From Phenylobacterium sp. CCH9-H3 (GTDB lineage: Bacteria > Pseudomonadota > Alphaproteobacteria > Caulobacterales > Caulobacteraceae): 64,000 bases of DNA. Below, piece by piece: positions 51,035 to 59,788 of this stretch (position 1 is the first letter of the stretch; every line of letters starts with the position of its first letter). Under the pieces are notes generated by a model. It saw only the letters and a list, made by a program, of their open reading frames with translations. It did not search any database and was not told the origin of the DNA. Both the position numbers and the translations under genes were made by a program. Location of the stretch: the NCBI RefSeq assembly GCF_001557235.1, contig NZ_LSJI01000266.1:1-64000 (forward strand), given 5' to 3'.

Positions 51035-52096
51035 ATGACCTATCGGGTGATCCAGTGGGCGACCGGCGCCATGGGCAAGGCCTGCCTGCGGGCGGTGATC
51101 GACCACCCGGCCATGCAGCTGGCGGGCCTCTACGTCTACGGCGACGACAAGGTCGGACGCGACGCCGGCGACATCGCCCGCCGCGATCCGACCGGCGTGA
51201 TCGCGACGCGGGACGTCGACGAGATCCTGGCCCTGGACGCTGACGTGGTGATCCATTGCGCGCGTCTGGCGCCGCCCTACGGCTCGCACGACGCCGAGAT
51301 TATCCGGCTGTTGGCCTCGGGCAAGAACGTCATCAGCATCAACGGCTACAGCCGGCCGCAGCACTGGCCGGCGGCGCGGCGCAAGGCTCTGGAGGCCGCC
51401 TGCGCGGAGGGCGGAACCAGCCTGATGGCGGCGGGCCTCAATCCAGGGTTCGCAGGCGAGCAGTTGGCCGTGGTCGCCAGCGGCGTCTGCCAGGCCATGG
51501 ACCATGTGGAGGTGGTCGAGAGCGTCGACTGCCGGGCTGTACGCAATCCCGCCTACGTCTTCAGGATCCTGGGGTTCGGCTCGAATCCTGCGGCCGTCGA
51601 CGCCAACGACGCGGCGTGGGGCCCCGCCAGTTCCCTGAACGGCATGTACGAGGAAGTGCTCGCCGCCATGGCAGAGCACCTGGGCATGGCCCTGGACGCC
51701 GTGCGGACCGACCATCGCGTCTACGGTGCGACGGAGGACCTGACCGTCGCAGCGGGGACGATCCCGGCCGGGCGGATCGCGCATGTGAACTGGCGCTGGA
51801 ATGGTATCGTCGGCGGCGAAGCGCGGCTCGCCATGTCGATCCACTGGTGGATGGAAGAGGCCCATCTCGACGAGCCCGATCCGCCCCTCTGGCGCGTTCG
51901 GATCAAGGGCCACCCGGGCGTCCGCCTGAGCCTGGACCTGGAGAAGCGGGAAGGGGATGCGACCGCCACCTCAGCCGAGCAGATCGCCGTGGCCGGCGCG
52001 GTGATCAACGCCGTTCCCCGCGTCGTGGCGGCCCGGCCGGGACTCGTGACCCGTCCCCTCGCGACGCCCTTTTCCGGACAGCTCGCGGACGCTTGA
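51035..52096 (+). CDS. DapB-like NAD(P)-dependent dehydrogenase
   Basis: The 353-residue product has a DapB-type Rossmann N-terminus (YRVIQWATGAMGKACLRAVI), VVIHCARLAPPYGSHDAEI, LLASGKNVISINGYS and GLNPGFAGEQLAVVASG. The C-terminal part resembles 2,4-diaminopentanoate dehydrogenase-like proteins (HWWMEEAHLDEPDPPLW). It is not the lysine-pathway enzyme, whose motifs are absent. Such proteins recur in catabolic islands of Mycobacterium and Sphingomonadales with unknown substrates. The ATG at 51035 has GGAGGAC upstream; a longer frame to 51008 is possible. Confidence 0.78.
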   Translation: MTYRVIQWATGAMGKACLRAVIDHPAMQLAGLYVYGDDKVGRDAGDIARRDPTGVIATRDVDEILALDADVVIHCARLAPPYGSHDAEIIRLLASGKNVISINGYSRPQHWPAARRKALEAACAEGGTSLMAAGLNPGFAGEQLAVVASGVCQAMDHVEVVESVDCRAVRNPAYVFRILGFGSNPAAVDANDAAWGPASSLNGMYEEVLAAMAEHLGMALDAVRTDHRVYGATEDLTVAAGTIPAGRIAHVNWRWNGIVGGEARLAMSIHWWMEEAHLDEPDPPLWRVRIKGHPGVRLSLDLEKREGDATATSAEQIAVAGAVINAVPRVVAARPGLVTRPLATPFSGQLADA

Positions 52097-52113
52097 TCGC
52101 ATCTCGCGGCGCA

Positions 52114-52133
52114 AGTTACTTGCATAACGATAC
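52114..52133 (+). promoter_or_regulatory. Recurrent motif copy D (best match)
   Basis: AGTTACTTGCATAACGATAC, taken here as the reference form. It ends 35 bases before the ATG of the SDR that heads the thiolase/synthetase operon. Confidence 0.62.
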
Positions 52134-52168
52134 GTGGTGTGGATGATCCCGATGAGGAGGAGCGTGCG

Positions 52169-53065
52169 ATGACCGCAGGAGAGACCGACCTGACCGGCCG
52201 CGTCGTCATCGTCACCGGAGCCGGCAAGGGCCTGGGCCGGGCCTACGCCCTCGATCTCGCCGCCCGCGGCGCCTGCGTGGTGGTCAACAATCGCTGGAGC
52301 GACCGGACCCAGCCGCCCAGCGCCGAAACCGTCGTCGCCGAGATCGTGGCCCGCGGCGGCCGGGCGATCGCGAACCTGGATCCCGCCGAGGCCCCGGCCA
52401 CCGGCCGGCGTCTGGTCGAACAGGCGCTGGACACGTTCGGCCGCCTCGATGGCGTGGTGTCCAACGCCGGCGTTCCAGAAACCCTGCGCCTCCACCGGCA
52501 GACGGCGGAAGGTTTCCGCCGGGTCTTTGACATCAACTTCTTCGGCGCCTTCGATCTCGTCCATGCCGCCTGGCCGGAGTTGTCCCGGAACGGCGGCCGC
52601 ATCGTGGTCAGCGCCTCGGCCGCTGGCCTGCACGGCGGCGACGGCATGGCGGCCTATGCCTCATCCAAGGCGGCGCTGATCGGCCTGGTACGGGGATTGG
52701 CGACCGAAGGCCGGCCGCGGAACGTCCTGATCAACGCCATCGCACCCTATGCGGTCACCGCCATGACCGAGCCGTACCTCGCCCCGGGCCAGGCGGAGCG
52801 GATGGATCCCGCCGCCGTGGCGCCGCTGGTCTCCTGGCTGGTGAGCGAGGCCTGCGACATCACCGGCCAGACGCTGGTCTCCGGCGGCGGGCGGCTGCGC
52901 ATCGCCACGGCCGTCGAGGGCGCGCCGGTCCGACTGGACGGACCGATCGGCGCGGCGGTCCACGCCGCCATCCGCGCCGAACCGCGCGAGGCCTATCCCG
53001 ACTCCCACGCGGCCTTCGCGGCCTTCATGGACGGCCGCCCCGCGCTGGCCGCCACCCCCGCATAA
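52169..53065 (+). CDS. SDR of the multifunctional-enzyme (3-hydroxyacyl-CoA dehydrogenase) type
   Basis: The 298-residue SDR has VIVTGAGKGLGRAYALDLAA and CVVVNNRWSD, as in the dehydrogenase part of peroxisomal MFE-2/HSD17B4. NAGVPET, VVSASAAGLHGGDG and YASSKAALIGLVRGLA supply the catalytic Ser, Tyr and Lys. A long C-terminus (residues about 220-298) goes beyond the classical SDR fold. It probably oxidises a 3-hydroxyacyl-CoA. The ATG at 52169 has AGGAGGAG upstream; the frame from GTG 52139 would overlap the motif D spacer. Thiolase follows after 15 bases. Confidence 0.85.
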   Translation: MTAGETDLTGRVVIVTGAGKGLGRAYALDLAARGACVVVNNRWSDRTQPPSAETVVAEIVARGGRAIANLDPAEAPATGRRLVEQALDTFGRLDGVVSNAGVPETLRLHRQTAEGFRRVFDINFFGAFDLVHAAWPELSRNGGRIVVSASAAGLHGGDGMAAYASSKAALIGLVRGLATEGRPRNVLINAIAPYAVTAMTEPYLAPGQAERMDPAAVAPLVSWLVSEACDITGQTLVSGGGRLRIATAVEGAPVRLDGPIGAAVHAAIRAEPREAYPDSHAAFAAFMDGRPALAATPA

Positions 53066-53080
53066 TCGGACGAGGAACAG

Positions 53081-54301
53081 ATGGTCTATATTCTAGGCGG
53101 CTGGCAGTCGGACTTCTCCCAGAACTGGGCCCGTCGGCAGATGGACTTCGCCGACGCCTTCGCCGAGGTGGTGGGCGAGGGGCTCGCCGCCGTCGACCTG
53201 GAGCCCAAGGACATCGACACCGGCCACGTGGGCAACTTCGTGGGTGAGCTGTTCGCCGGCCAGGGTCTGCTGGGCGGTTTCTTCGGCCTCGTGCATCCCG
53301 ACTTCGACGGCATGCCGACCGCCCGGCACGAGGCGGCCTGCGCCTCGGGCAGCGTGGCGATCCTCGCCGCCACCGCCGAGATCGAGGCCGGCCGCTACGA
53401 CACTGCCTGCGTCGTCGGCCTGGAGATGATGCGCAATGTCTCGGGCCAGCAGGCGGCGCAGAACCTGGGCGCGGCGGCCTGGACCGGCCACGAACTGCAG
53501 GACGCGACCTATCTCTGGCCGCGCGCCTTCTCGGACCTGGGCGAGGAGTACGACCGCCGGTGGGGCCTGAAGTACGAGCACCTGATGCGGATCGCGGAGA
53601 TCAACTTCGCCAACGCCAAGAAGAACCCCAACGCCCAGACCCGGCAGTGGGCGTTCAACGACAAGAGCTTCACCGCCGACGACGAGGCCAATCCGGTCAT
53701 CGAGGGCATGATCCGCAAGAACGACTGCGGCCAGGTCACCGATGGCGCAGCGGTCGTGTTCCTCGCCTCGGAGAAGGCCGCCCGCGAATATGCCGACAAG
53801 CGCGGCGTGCCGCTGGAGAGCCTGCCGCGGATCAAGGGCTGGGGGCATACCTCGGCGCCGATCAGCTACGACCGCAAGGTGCGCGCCAGCGAGGGCCAGC
53901 CCTACGTCTTCCCGCGGGTCAAACAGGCGATCGACGCGGCGCGCGGCCGCGCCGGGGTGACGGACATCTCGGAGCTGGACGCCGTCGAGACCCACGACTG
54001 CTTCACCACCACGGAATACATGGCCATCGAGCATCTCGGCCTGACCGCCCCCGGCGAAGCCTGGAAGGCCGTGGAGGACGGCTCCATCGAGATCAGCGGG
54101 CGCCTGCCGATCAACCCGTCCGGCGGCCTGATCGGCCTCGGCCACCCGGTGGGCGCCACCGGCGTGCGGATGACGCTGGACGCCTTCAAGCAGGTGACCG
54201 GCCAAGCGGGCGACTACCAGGTCGAGGGGGCCAAGACCGTCCAGACGCTGAACATCGGCGGCTCGACCACCACCACGGTCAGCCTCGTCGTCGGCGTCTG
54301 A
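53081..54301 (+). CDS. SCP2/SCPx-type thiolase
   Basis: The 406-residue thiolase-fold protein has the nucleophile Cys87 in HEAACASGSVAIL, His305 in VETHDCFTTTEYM, and His355 in NPSGGLIGLGHPVGATG. These fit a lipid-transfer-protein-type thiolase that cleaves 3-ketoacyl-CoA, often with branched or cyclic chains. The gene lies 15 bases after the SDR and is followed after 2 bases by an acyl-CoA synthetase, giving dehydrogenation, thiolysis and activation in one operon. Confidence 0.9.
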   Translation: MVYILGGWQSDFSQNWARRQMDFADAFAEVVGEGLAAVDLEPKDIDTGHVGNFVGELFAGQGLLGGFFGLVHPDFDGMPTARHEAACASGSVAILAATAEIEAGRYDTACVVGLEMMRNVSGQQAAQNLGAAAWTGHELQDATYLWPRAFSDLGEEYDRRWGLKYEHLMRIAEINFANAKKNPNAQTRQWAFNDKSFTADDEANPVIEGMIRKNDCGQVTDGAAVVFLASEKAAREYADKRGVPLESLPRIKGWGHTSAPISYDRKVRASEGQPYVFPRVKQAIDAARGRAGVTDISELDAVETHDCFTTTEYMAIEHLGLTAPGEAWKAVEDGSIEISGRLPINPSGGLIGLGHPVGATGVRMTLDAFKQVTGQAGDYQVEGAKTVQTLNIGGSTTTTVSLVVGV

Positions 54302-54303
54302 GG

Positions 54304-56094
54304 ATGGCCGACAGCGCCGAGGCCCCCGTGAAGGCGCCGTTTCGCGAGGCGCACCTGATGCCCGTGGACCTGGAGATTGAGCGTCGCCCGGACGGCACGG
54401 TCCTCATCGCCTCCAGGATCCCGCTGCGGCCGTACGAGGCCAACATCCCGGCCGCCTTCGCCCGCCGGGCCGAGGTGTCTGCCGAGAAACCAGCATTGGC
54501 CCAGCGAGGCGCCGACGGTGAATGGGCCTACACCTCGTACGCCCAGCTCAAGCGGGACATGGACGCCGCCACCCAGTGGCTGCTCAGCGAGGCCCCCGCG
54601 GGCCCGGTGCTGATCCTGGCCGGGAACACGCCCGCCTTCGCGGTGATGAGCTTCGCCGCCCAGGCCGCGGGTCGCGCGGCCTGCCCAGTCAGCGTCACCT
54701 ATGCGGCGCTCGGCGGCGACTATGGCCGCCTGGCGCATGTGGTCGACAAGGTGAAACCGGGCGTGGTGTTCGCCGAAGACACCGCCATGGCCAAGGGCGC
54801 GCTGGACAGCCTGGACCTACACGGCGCGCACATCGTGACGGCGACGCCCGCCGCCCTGTCCAAGTCCGCCACAGCCTATGCGGACGTCCTGGCGACGCCG
54901 ATCACGGCCGCGGTCGCCGCCTCCATCGCTGGATTGAAGCCGCAGGACCGGGCCGCCCTGATGCTGACGTCGGGATCGACCGGCCTGCCCAAGGTCGTGC
55001 CCATCACCTTCGACAACCTGATGGCCAATTCCACCCAGTGCCAGCAGACCATCGGGGAGGCGGCGGGTTGGCATGACGTGATGCTGGACTGGCTGCCCTG
55101 GCATCATGCGGCCGGCGCCTTCGTGCTGCGGACGACCCTGCTGGAGGGCGGCACGCTCTACATCGACGACGGCAAGCCGGCGCCCGGCCTGTTCGAGACG
55201 TCGATCCAGAACCTGCGCGAGATCCCGGTCAGCTACTTCAACAATGTGCCGCTGGGCTACGCCATGCTGGTGGACGCCCTGGAGCAGGACGCGGTCCTGC
55301 GGGCGACCTTCTTCAAGAAGATGCGCCTGATGCTCTATGGCGGCGCGGGCCTGCCGCAGACCGTCATGGACCGCCTGCAGGCCGCCGCCGTCGCCGAGAC
55401 CGGCCACCGGATCATGATGACCAGCGGCTACGGCATGACCGAAACCGTTTCGGCCTTCATGGTCATCCACTTCGAGACCGACCGGGTGGGCATCGGCCTG
55501 CCGGCGCCGGGCACGACGATCAAGCTGTCGCCGAGCGGTGACCGCTACGAACTGCGCGCTCGCGGGCCCAACGTCACGACGGGCTACCTCGACGAGCCGG
55601 AGAAGACGGCGGCGGCGTTCGACGAGGAGGGATTCTACCGGACGGGGGACCTCGTGGTGTTCCACGATGCGCAGGACCCGACCAAGGGGCTGGCGTTCTC
55701 GGGGCGGGCCGCCGAGGAGTTCAAGCTCTCCAGCGGCGCCTGGGTCTATGGCGGCGCCGTGCGCGACGGGCTGATCAAGGCGCTGTCGCCGCTGGTGACG
55801 GACCTGGTGCTCTGCGACGACGGCCGCCCCTGGCTGGGCGTGATGCTGTGGCCCAAGCCCGATGCCGACCCGGCGGAGATCGCCAAGCGCCTGGCGGCGT
55901 TCAACGGCGGGCAGCACGGCAGCGCGGGGCGCGTGAAGCGGGCGCTGCTGCTCACCGAGCCGCCCAGCGCCAACGCCCACGAGATCTCGGACAAGGGCAC
56001 CATCAACCGCCGGGCCGTGATCGACCGCCGGGCAGGGGAGGTGGAACGGCTCTACGCGGAAATCCCTGATGAGGAGGTGATCGTCCTTGGCTGA
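54304..56094 (+). CDS. AMP-dependent acyl/aryl-CoA synthetase (feruloyl-CoA synthetase-like)
   Basis: The 596-residue adenylate-forming enzyme has LMLTSGSTGLPKVVPITFDN at about residue 219, DWLPWHHAAGAF, LMLYGGAGLPQTV, SGYGMTETVSAFM and FYRTGDLVVFHD. It ends SDKGTINRRAVIDRR, where the catalytic Lys of the C-terminal domain is expected. The overall sequence resembles feruloyl-CoA synthetases (FcsA) that activate phenylpropanoid acids. This hints at an aromatic or cyclic acid substrate but does not prove it. It is the last gene of the motif-D operon and is convergent with an SDR gene. Confidence 0.88.
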   Translation: MADSAEAPVKAPFREAHLMPVDLEIERRPDGTVLIASRIPLRPYEANIPAAFARRAEVSAEKPALAQRGADGEWAYTSYAQLKRDMDAATQWLLSEAPAGPVLILAGNTPAFAVMSFAAQAAGRAACPVSVTYAALGGDYGRLAHVVDKVKPGVVFAEDTAMAKGALDSLDLHGAHIVTATPAALSKSATAYADVLATPITAAVAASIAGLKPQDRAALMLTSGSTGLPKVVPITFDNLMANSTQCQQTIGEAAGWHDVMLDWLPWHHAAGAFVLRTTLLEGGTLYIDDGKPAPGLFETSIQNLREIPVSYFNNVPLGYAMLVDALEQDAVLRATFFKKMRLMLYGGAGLPQTVMDRLQAAAVAETGHRIMMTSGYGMTETVSAFMVIHFETDRVGIGLPAPGTTIKLSPSGDRYELRARGPNVTTGYLDEPEKTAAAFDEEGFYRTGDLVVFHDAQDPTKGLAFSGRAAEEFKLSSGAWVYGGAVRDGLIKALSPLVTDLVLCDDGRPWLGVMLWPKPDADPAEIAKRLAAFNGGQHGSAGRVKRALLLTEPPSANAHEISDKGTINRRAVIDRRAGEVERLYAEIPDEEVIVLG

Positions 56095-56097
56095 GGG

Positions 56098-56922
56098 CTA
56101 ACGCTGCGTGTGCGGCGTCCACTCGGCGCCGACCTGCGCATAGTCGGCGCTGAACCAGCGAGGATAGCCGTGCAGGGTCTGGCCGCCGTCGGCCAGCACC
56201 TCGGCGCCGGTGACGTAGCCTGCCTCGTCGCTGCACAGGAAGGCGGCCAGGCGCGCGATATCCTCCGGCCGCCCCAGGCGGCCCACCGGCGTGTTGGAGA
56301 TCGCGTCCGCCCGCACCGCCGGATCGTCGATCAGCGACCTGGTCATCGCGGTCTCGATCACGCCCGGGAGGACCAGGTTCACCCGGATCCGCCAGACCCC
56401 CAGCTCGGACGCCAGCGACTTGGCCAGCATCCGCACGCCCGCCTTTGACGCGGCATAGGCGCCCAGCAGGTCGCAGATATGGGTGGCGGCGGTCGATGCG
56501 GTGAACAGGATCGCGCCGCCCCGGCCTCCGTCGCGCATGAGGCGCGCGGCGGCCTGAGCCATGAGGAAGCCGCCGTTCAGGTTGACGTCCACGTGCTTGC
56601 GCCACTGGTCGAACGGCGTGTCGATAAGCGCGCCATAGCGGCCATAGCCCGCGTTGAGGAAGGCGGCGTCGAGGCGGCCGAAGCGGTCCCGGATCGCCGA
56701 GAACAGCCCTGCGACCGCGTCCGGATCGGATTGATCGCAGGCGTGGGCCAGCACGCCCCGGCCCGCCGCGCCCAGCGCCCTGGCGACCTCTTCCAGCGCG
56801 TCCGCCCGCCGGTCGGTGACCACGAGGTCGGCCCCGCGCGCCGCGAAGGCGGCCGCCCCGGCCGCGCCAATGTCGCCCGCCGCGCCCGTGACGAGGACCG
56901 TGCGTCCACTGTAGTCGACCAT
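56098..56922 (-). CDS. Short-chain dehydrogenase/reductase
   Basis: The 274-residue SDR has VLVTGAAGDIGAAGAAAFAA near residue 10, LNAGYGRYGALIDTPFDQWR, ILFTASTAATHICDLLGAYA (Ser, Tyr) and SKAGVRMLAKSLASELG. The C-terminus has GYVTGAEVLADGGQTLHGYP. The ATG at 56922 has GGAGGCGG upstream; the frame from 57000 would run through motif copy E. It is convergent with the synthetase gene and divergent from the DUF1295 gene, so motif E may serve both directions. Confidence 0.87.
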   Translation of the reverse strand: MVDYSGRTVLVTGAAGDIGAAGAAAFAARGADLVVTDRRADALEEVARALGAAGRGVLAHACDQSDPDAVAGLFSAIRDRFGRLDAAFLNAGYGRYGALIDTPFDQWRKHVDVNLNGGFLMAQAAARLMRDGGRGGAILFTASTAATHICDLLGAYAASKAGVRMLAKSLASELGVWRIRVNLVLPGVIETAMTRSLIDDPAVRADAISNTPVGRLGRPEDIARLAAFLCSDEAGYVTGAEVLADGGQTLHGYPRWFSADYAQVGAEWTPHTQR

Positions 56923-56964
56923 CTCGCCGCCTCCGTTTTCGCTTGCCGCGCCTTGTGGGCGGAC

Positions 56965-56984
56965 ATTAACTTGCATAGAAAGAC
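56965..56984 (+). promoter_or_regulatory. Recurrent motif copy E, between divergent SDR and DUF1295 genes
   Basis: ATTAACTTGCATAGAAAGAC. It ends 45 bases before the ATG of the DUF1295 gene and starts 42 bases from the SDR start on the other strand. The 3' half diverges from the consensus. Confidence 0.5.
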
Positions 56985-57029
56985 TGTCAAACCGCCCCAC
57001 ACATCGAGGGCGGAACCTGGGGGTGCGGC

Positions 57030-57839
57030 ATGCCGGAATTCGTAGTGGTCCTGGCGGTGAACGCCGTCGTGATCCTGGGCCTGTTCGTCCTGGCCTGGGC
57101 GATCTGCGTGGCCCAGCGCGATGTGACGCCGGTGGACAGCCTCTGGGGTCTCGGCATGGGCGTGGTGGCCATCTCCACCTTCCTGCAGACCGGCGGCGGC
57201 ACGTCGCGGCGAATGATCCTGACCGGCCTCTGCGTCGCCTGGGCGGTGCGGCTGGGCGGCTACATGCTGTGGCGCTGGCGCGACCATGGGCCGGATGGCC
57301 GCTATGTGCGGATGCTGGACAAGGCCAAGGCCGAGCGGGGCTGGGGCTATGGCTACGCCGCCTTCCGCCTGGTGTTCCTGCTGCAGATGCCGCTGCTCTG
57401 GCTGGTCTGCCTTCCGGTGCAGCTGGGACAGGTTCCGGACCAGCCGGCGGAGCTGGGCGCGCTCGGCGTCACGGGCGTCGTGCTGGCGGTGTTCGGCCTG
57501 ATCTTCGAGAGCCTCGCCGACTGGCAGCTCGTTCGCTTCAAGAAGGATCCCGCCAACGCCGGCCAGGTGATGGACCTGGGCCTGTGGCGCTACACCCGGC
57601 ATCCCAACTACTTCGGCGACGCTTGCGTCTGGTGGGGCCTGTGGCTGGTGGCGGCGGAGACGACGCTGGGCCTGTTCTCGGTGATCGGGCCGCTCTACCT
57701 CGTCTACACCCTGACCCGCTGGAGCGGCATGCCCACGGTCGAGGGGCGCATGCGCCGCCGAAAGCCGGCCTATGAAGACTATATGCGCCGCACCTCGGCC
57801 TTCGTCCCCTGGCCGCCCAAGCCCCCCGAAGCCGCCTGA
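57030..57839 (+). CDS. DUF1295 membrane protein (steroid 5-alpha-reductase-like)
   Basis: The 269-residue protein has about six transmembrane segments. Family motifs are VTPVDSLWGLGMGVVA, WAVRLGGYMLWRWRDHG, GWGYGYAAFRL, and the C-terminal block LGLWRYTRHPNYFGDACVWW, where NADPH-binding and catalytic residues lie in steroid reductase-like enzymes. It probably reduces a C=C bond in a membrane-soluble substrate. It is 10 bases ahead of the flavoprotein gene, and motif E is upstream. Confidence 0.85.
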   Translation: MPEFVVVLAVNAVVILGLFVLAWAICVAQRDVTPVDSLWGLGMGVVAISTFLQTGGGTSRRMILTGLCVAWAVRLGGYMLWRWRDHGPDGRYVRMLDKAKAERGWGYGYAAFRLVFLLQMPLLWLVCLPVQLGQVPDQPAELGALGVTGVVLAVFGLIFESLADWQLVRFKKDPANAGQVMDLGLWRYTRHPNYFGDACVWWGLWLVAAETTLGLFSVIGPLYLVYTLTRWSGMPTVEGRMRRRKPAYEDYMRRTSAFVPWPPKPPEAA

Positions 57840-57849
57840 GGTCGCGCCC

Positions 57850-58767
57850 TTGTCCCTGCCTGCCCATATCGCCGACCGGCTCCGCCTGCCGGCCATCGCC
57901 GCCCCGATGTTCCTGGTCTCCGGTGTCGACATGGTCCTGGCCGCCTGCAGGGCCGGGATCATCGGCTCGTTCCCGGCCAACAACGCCCGCTCGCTGGAGG
58001 AGCTGGACGCCTGGATGGCGACGATCGTCGCCACCCTGCCGGCCGACGCCCCGCCCTGGGCCATGAACATCATGGTCCACCGCTCCTACGCCCGCTGGGA
58101 GGATGAGCTGGAACTGGTGCTGAAGCACCGCCCGCCCATCGTCATCACGGCCCTGGGCAGCCCGTCGGCGGTCGTCGACGCGATCCACGGCTATGGCGGC
58201 CTGGTCTATGCCGACGTCAACTCCCTGACCTTCGCGCACAAGGCGGCGGCCACCGGCGTGGACGGGCTGATCCTCGTGGCGGCCGGAGCGGGCGGCCACA
58301 CCGGCCCCATCTCGGGATTCGCCTTCGCCCCGGCGGTGCGCGAGTGGTTCGAGGGCACGATCGCGCTGGGCGGCGGCATCGGTTCGGGCCAGGCCATCCG
58401 CGCTGCGCGGATGCTCGGCGCCGATCTGGCCTACCTGGGCACGCGGCTCATCGCCTGCGAGGAGAGCCTGGCCGTCCCCGGCTACAAGCAGATGCTGGTG
58501 GAAGCCTCGGCCGAGGATATCGTCACCTCCGCCGCCCTGACCGGCATGCCGGCCAACTGGCTGAAGGCCAGCCTCCTGGCCGCCGGCTACGACGCCGAGG
58601 GCCTGAAGACCAAGGCCGAGATCAACCTGGGCCGGCCGGAGGACGCCGCCAAGCGCTGGCGCGACGTCTGGTCCGCCGGCCACGGGGCCGGGCAGGTGAA
58701 GGCCGTCGAGCCGCTGGCCGCGATCATCGACAAGCTGGCGGCGGAGTACGCGCAAGCGGCCGGCTGA
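57850..58767 (+). CDS. Nitronate monooxygenase-family (2-nitropropane dioxygenase-like) flavoprotein
   Basis: The 305-residue TIM-barrel FMN protein has AIAAPMFLVSGVDMVLAACRAG, IIGSFPANNARSLEELD, VDGLILVAAGAGGHTGPIS with the family His, IALGGGIGSGQAIRAA and LGTRLIACEES. In this family members may oxidise nitronates or act as quinone or enoyl reductases, so the reaction here is uncertain. A TTG at 57850 is the likely start; the longer frame overlaps the DUF1295 gene. It is followed after 61 bases by the second fused HxlR gene. Confidence 0.85.
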   Translation: MSLPAHIADRLRLPAIAAPMFLVSGVDMVLAACRAGIIGSFPANNARSLEELDAWMATIVATLPADAPPWAMNIMVHRSYARWEDELELVLKHRPPIVITALGSPSAVVDAIHGYGGLVYADVNSLTFAHKAAATGVDGLILVAAGAGGHTGPISGFAFAPAVREWFEGTIALGGGIGSGQAIRAARMLGADLAYLGTRLIACEESLAVPGYKQMLVEASAEDIVTSAALTGMPANWLKASLLAAGYDAEGLKTKAEINLGRPEDAAKRWRDVWSAGHGAGQVKAVEPLAAIIDKLAAEYAQAAG

Positions 58768-58828
58768 GCCGCGCCTTGACAACGGGGCGGCCATTTTCGA
58801 AGGGTCGGCAGGCGCAGCCCGAGGCGAT

Positions 58829-59785
58829 ATGGCCGATCCCCAACCGAACGACGTCCCGCCGGCTCCGACCCAGCTCGTCCAGGCCAACTCCGCGACCCGG
58901 GCCCTGAACATCCTCGGCGACCGCTGGACGCTGATGATCCTCTACCTGGCCTTCCAGCGCGTGCGGCGGTTCGACGAGTTCCAGGGGCGCATCGGCCTGG
59001 CTCGCAGCCTGCTGATCGACCGCCTCCGACGGCTGCAGAAGGCGGGGCTGCTGGAGAAGGTGCGCTATCAGGAGCGGCCGGTGCGGGAGGAATACCACCT
59101 GTCGCCCATGGGACTCGACCTCTACAGCCTGGCCCTGATGATCATCCGCTGGGAGAAGCGCTGGTTCTACGATCCGGCCAACCCTGCGCACCGGCTGGTC
59201 CACAGCTGCGGCCACGAATTCACACCCGAGTTCCGCTGTCGCGGCTGCGGCGAGCTCGTGACGCCCCGCGACGTCTATGTGGCGGAGGGGCCGGGCGCAG
59301 GGTTCGAGCCCTCGCCGCCGCCCCGGGTGCAGCGCCGGTCCATCGTGCCGGCCGACAGCCTGAACCAGGGCAACCCGATGCTGGACCGCGCCTTCCAGGT
59401 GCTGGGCGACCGCTGGACCAGCCACGTGATCGCTTCGGCCTTCCTGGGGCGGCGGCGGTTCAACGACTTCCAGCAGTCGCTGGGGGTGGCGCCCAACATC
59501 CTGGCGGACCGCCTGTCCCGACTGGTGGACCTGGGCGTGCTGCGCAAGGAGCTCTACCAGCAGCGGCCCGAGCGCTGGGAGTACCGCCTGACGGAGGAAG
59601 GGCGCGACCTCTATCCCCTGATCGCCGAGCTCAACCGCTGGGGCGACCGCTGGCTGGACGGGGGGAAGGGCCCGCCGCTCATCACCCACCACCGCCCCTG
59701 CGGCCACGTCCTGGAGGGGAAGGTCACCTGCGACCACTGCCGCGCCGAGGTCGCTGCGCAGGACGTGACGCCGCCCGGCGGCTGA
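58829..59785 (+). CDS. Fused tandem HxlR-domain transcriptional regulator (2)
   Basis: The 318-residue protein is built like the first regulator. HxlR domain 1 is at about residues 22-115 (RALNILGDRWTLMILYLAF, FDEFQGRIGLARSLLIDRLRRL), followed by CGHEFTPEFRCRGCGELV. Domain 2 is at about 185-280 (RAFQVLGDRWTSHVIASAF, FNDFQQSLGVAPNILADRL), followed by CGHVLEGKVTCDHCRAEV. All four Cys of each knuckle pattern (CGH, then CxxC) are complete here, unlike in regulator 1. Zinc binding is inferred from the pattern. A degenerate CTTGACAACGG stretch (about 58775-58785) precedes it. Confidence 0.85.
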   Translation: MADPQPNDVPPAPTQLVQANSATRALNILGDRWTLMILYLAFQRVRRFDEFQGRIGLARSLLIDRLRRLQKAGLLEKVRYQERPVREEYHLSPMGLDLYSLALMIIRWEKRWFYDPANPAHRLVHSCGHEFTPEFRCRGCGELVTPRDVYVAEGPGAGFEPSPPPRVQRRSIVPADSLNQGNPMLDRAFQVLGDRWTSHVIASAFLGRRRFNDFQQSLGVAPNILADRLSRLVDLGVLRKELYQQRPERWEYRLTEEGRDLYPLIAELNRWGDRWLDGGKGPPLITHHRPCGHVLEGKVTCDHCRAEVAAQDVTPPGG

Positions 59786-59788
59786 CGC

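Noticed and set aside
53560..54303. Start of the feruloyl-CoA synthetase-like gene upstream of 54304 in the same open frame
   Set aside because: The upstream part reads through the thiolase gene in another frame and has no domain similarity. The ATG at 54304 follows the thiolase stop by two bases.
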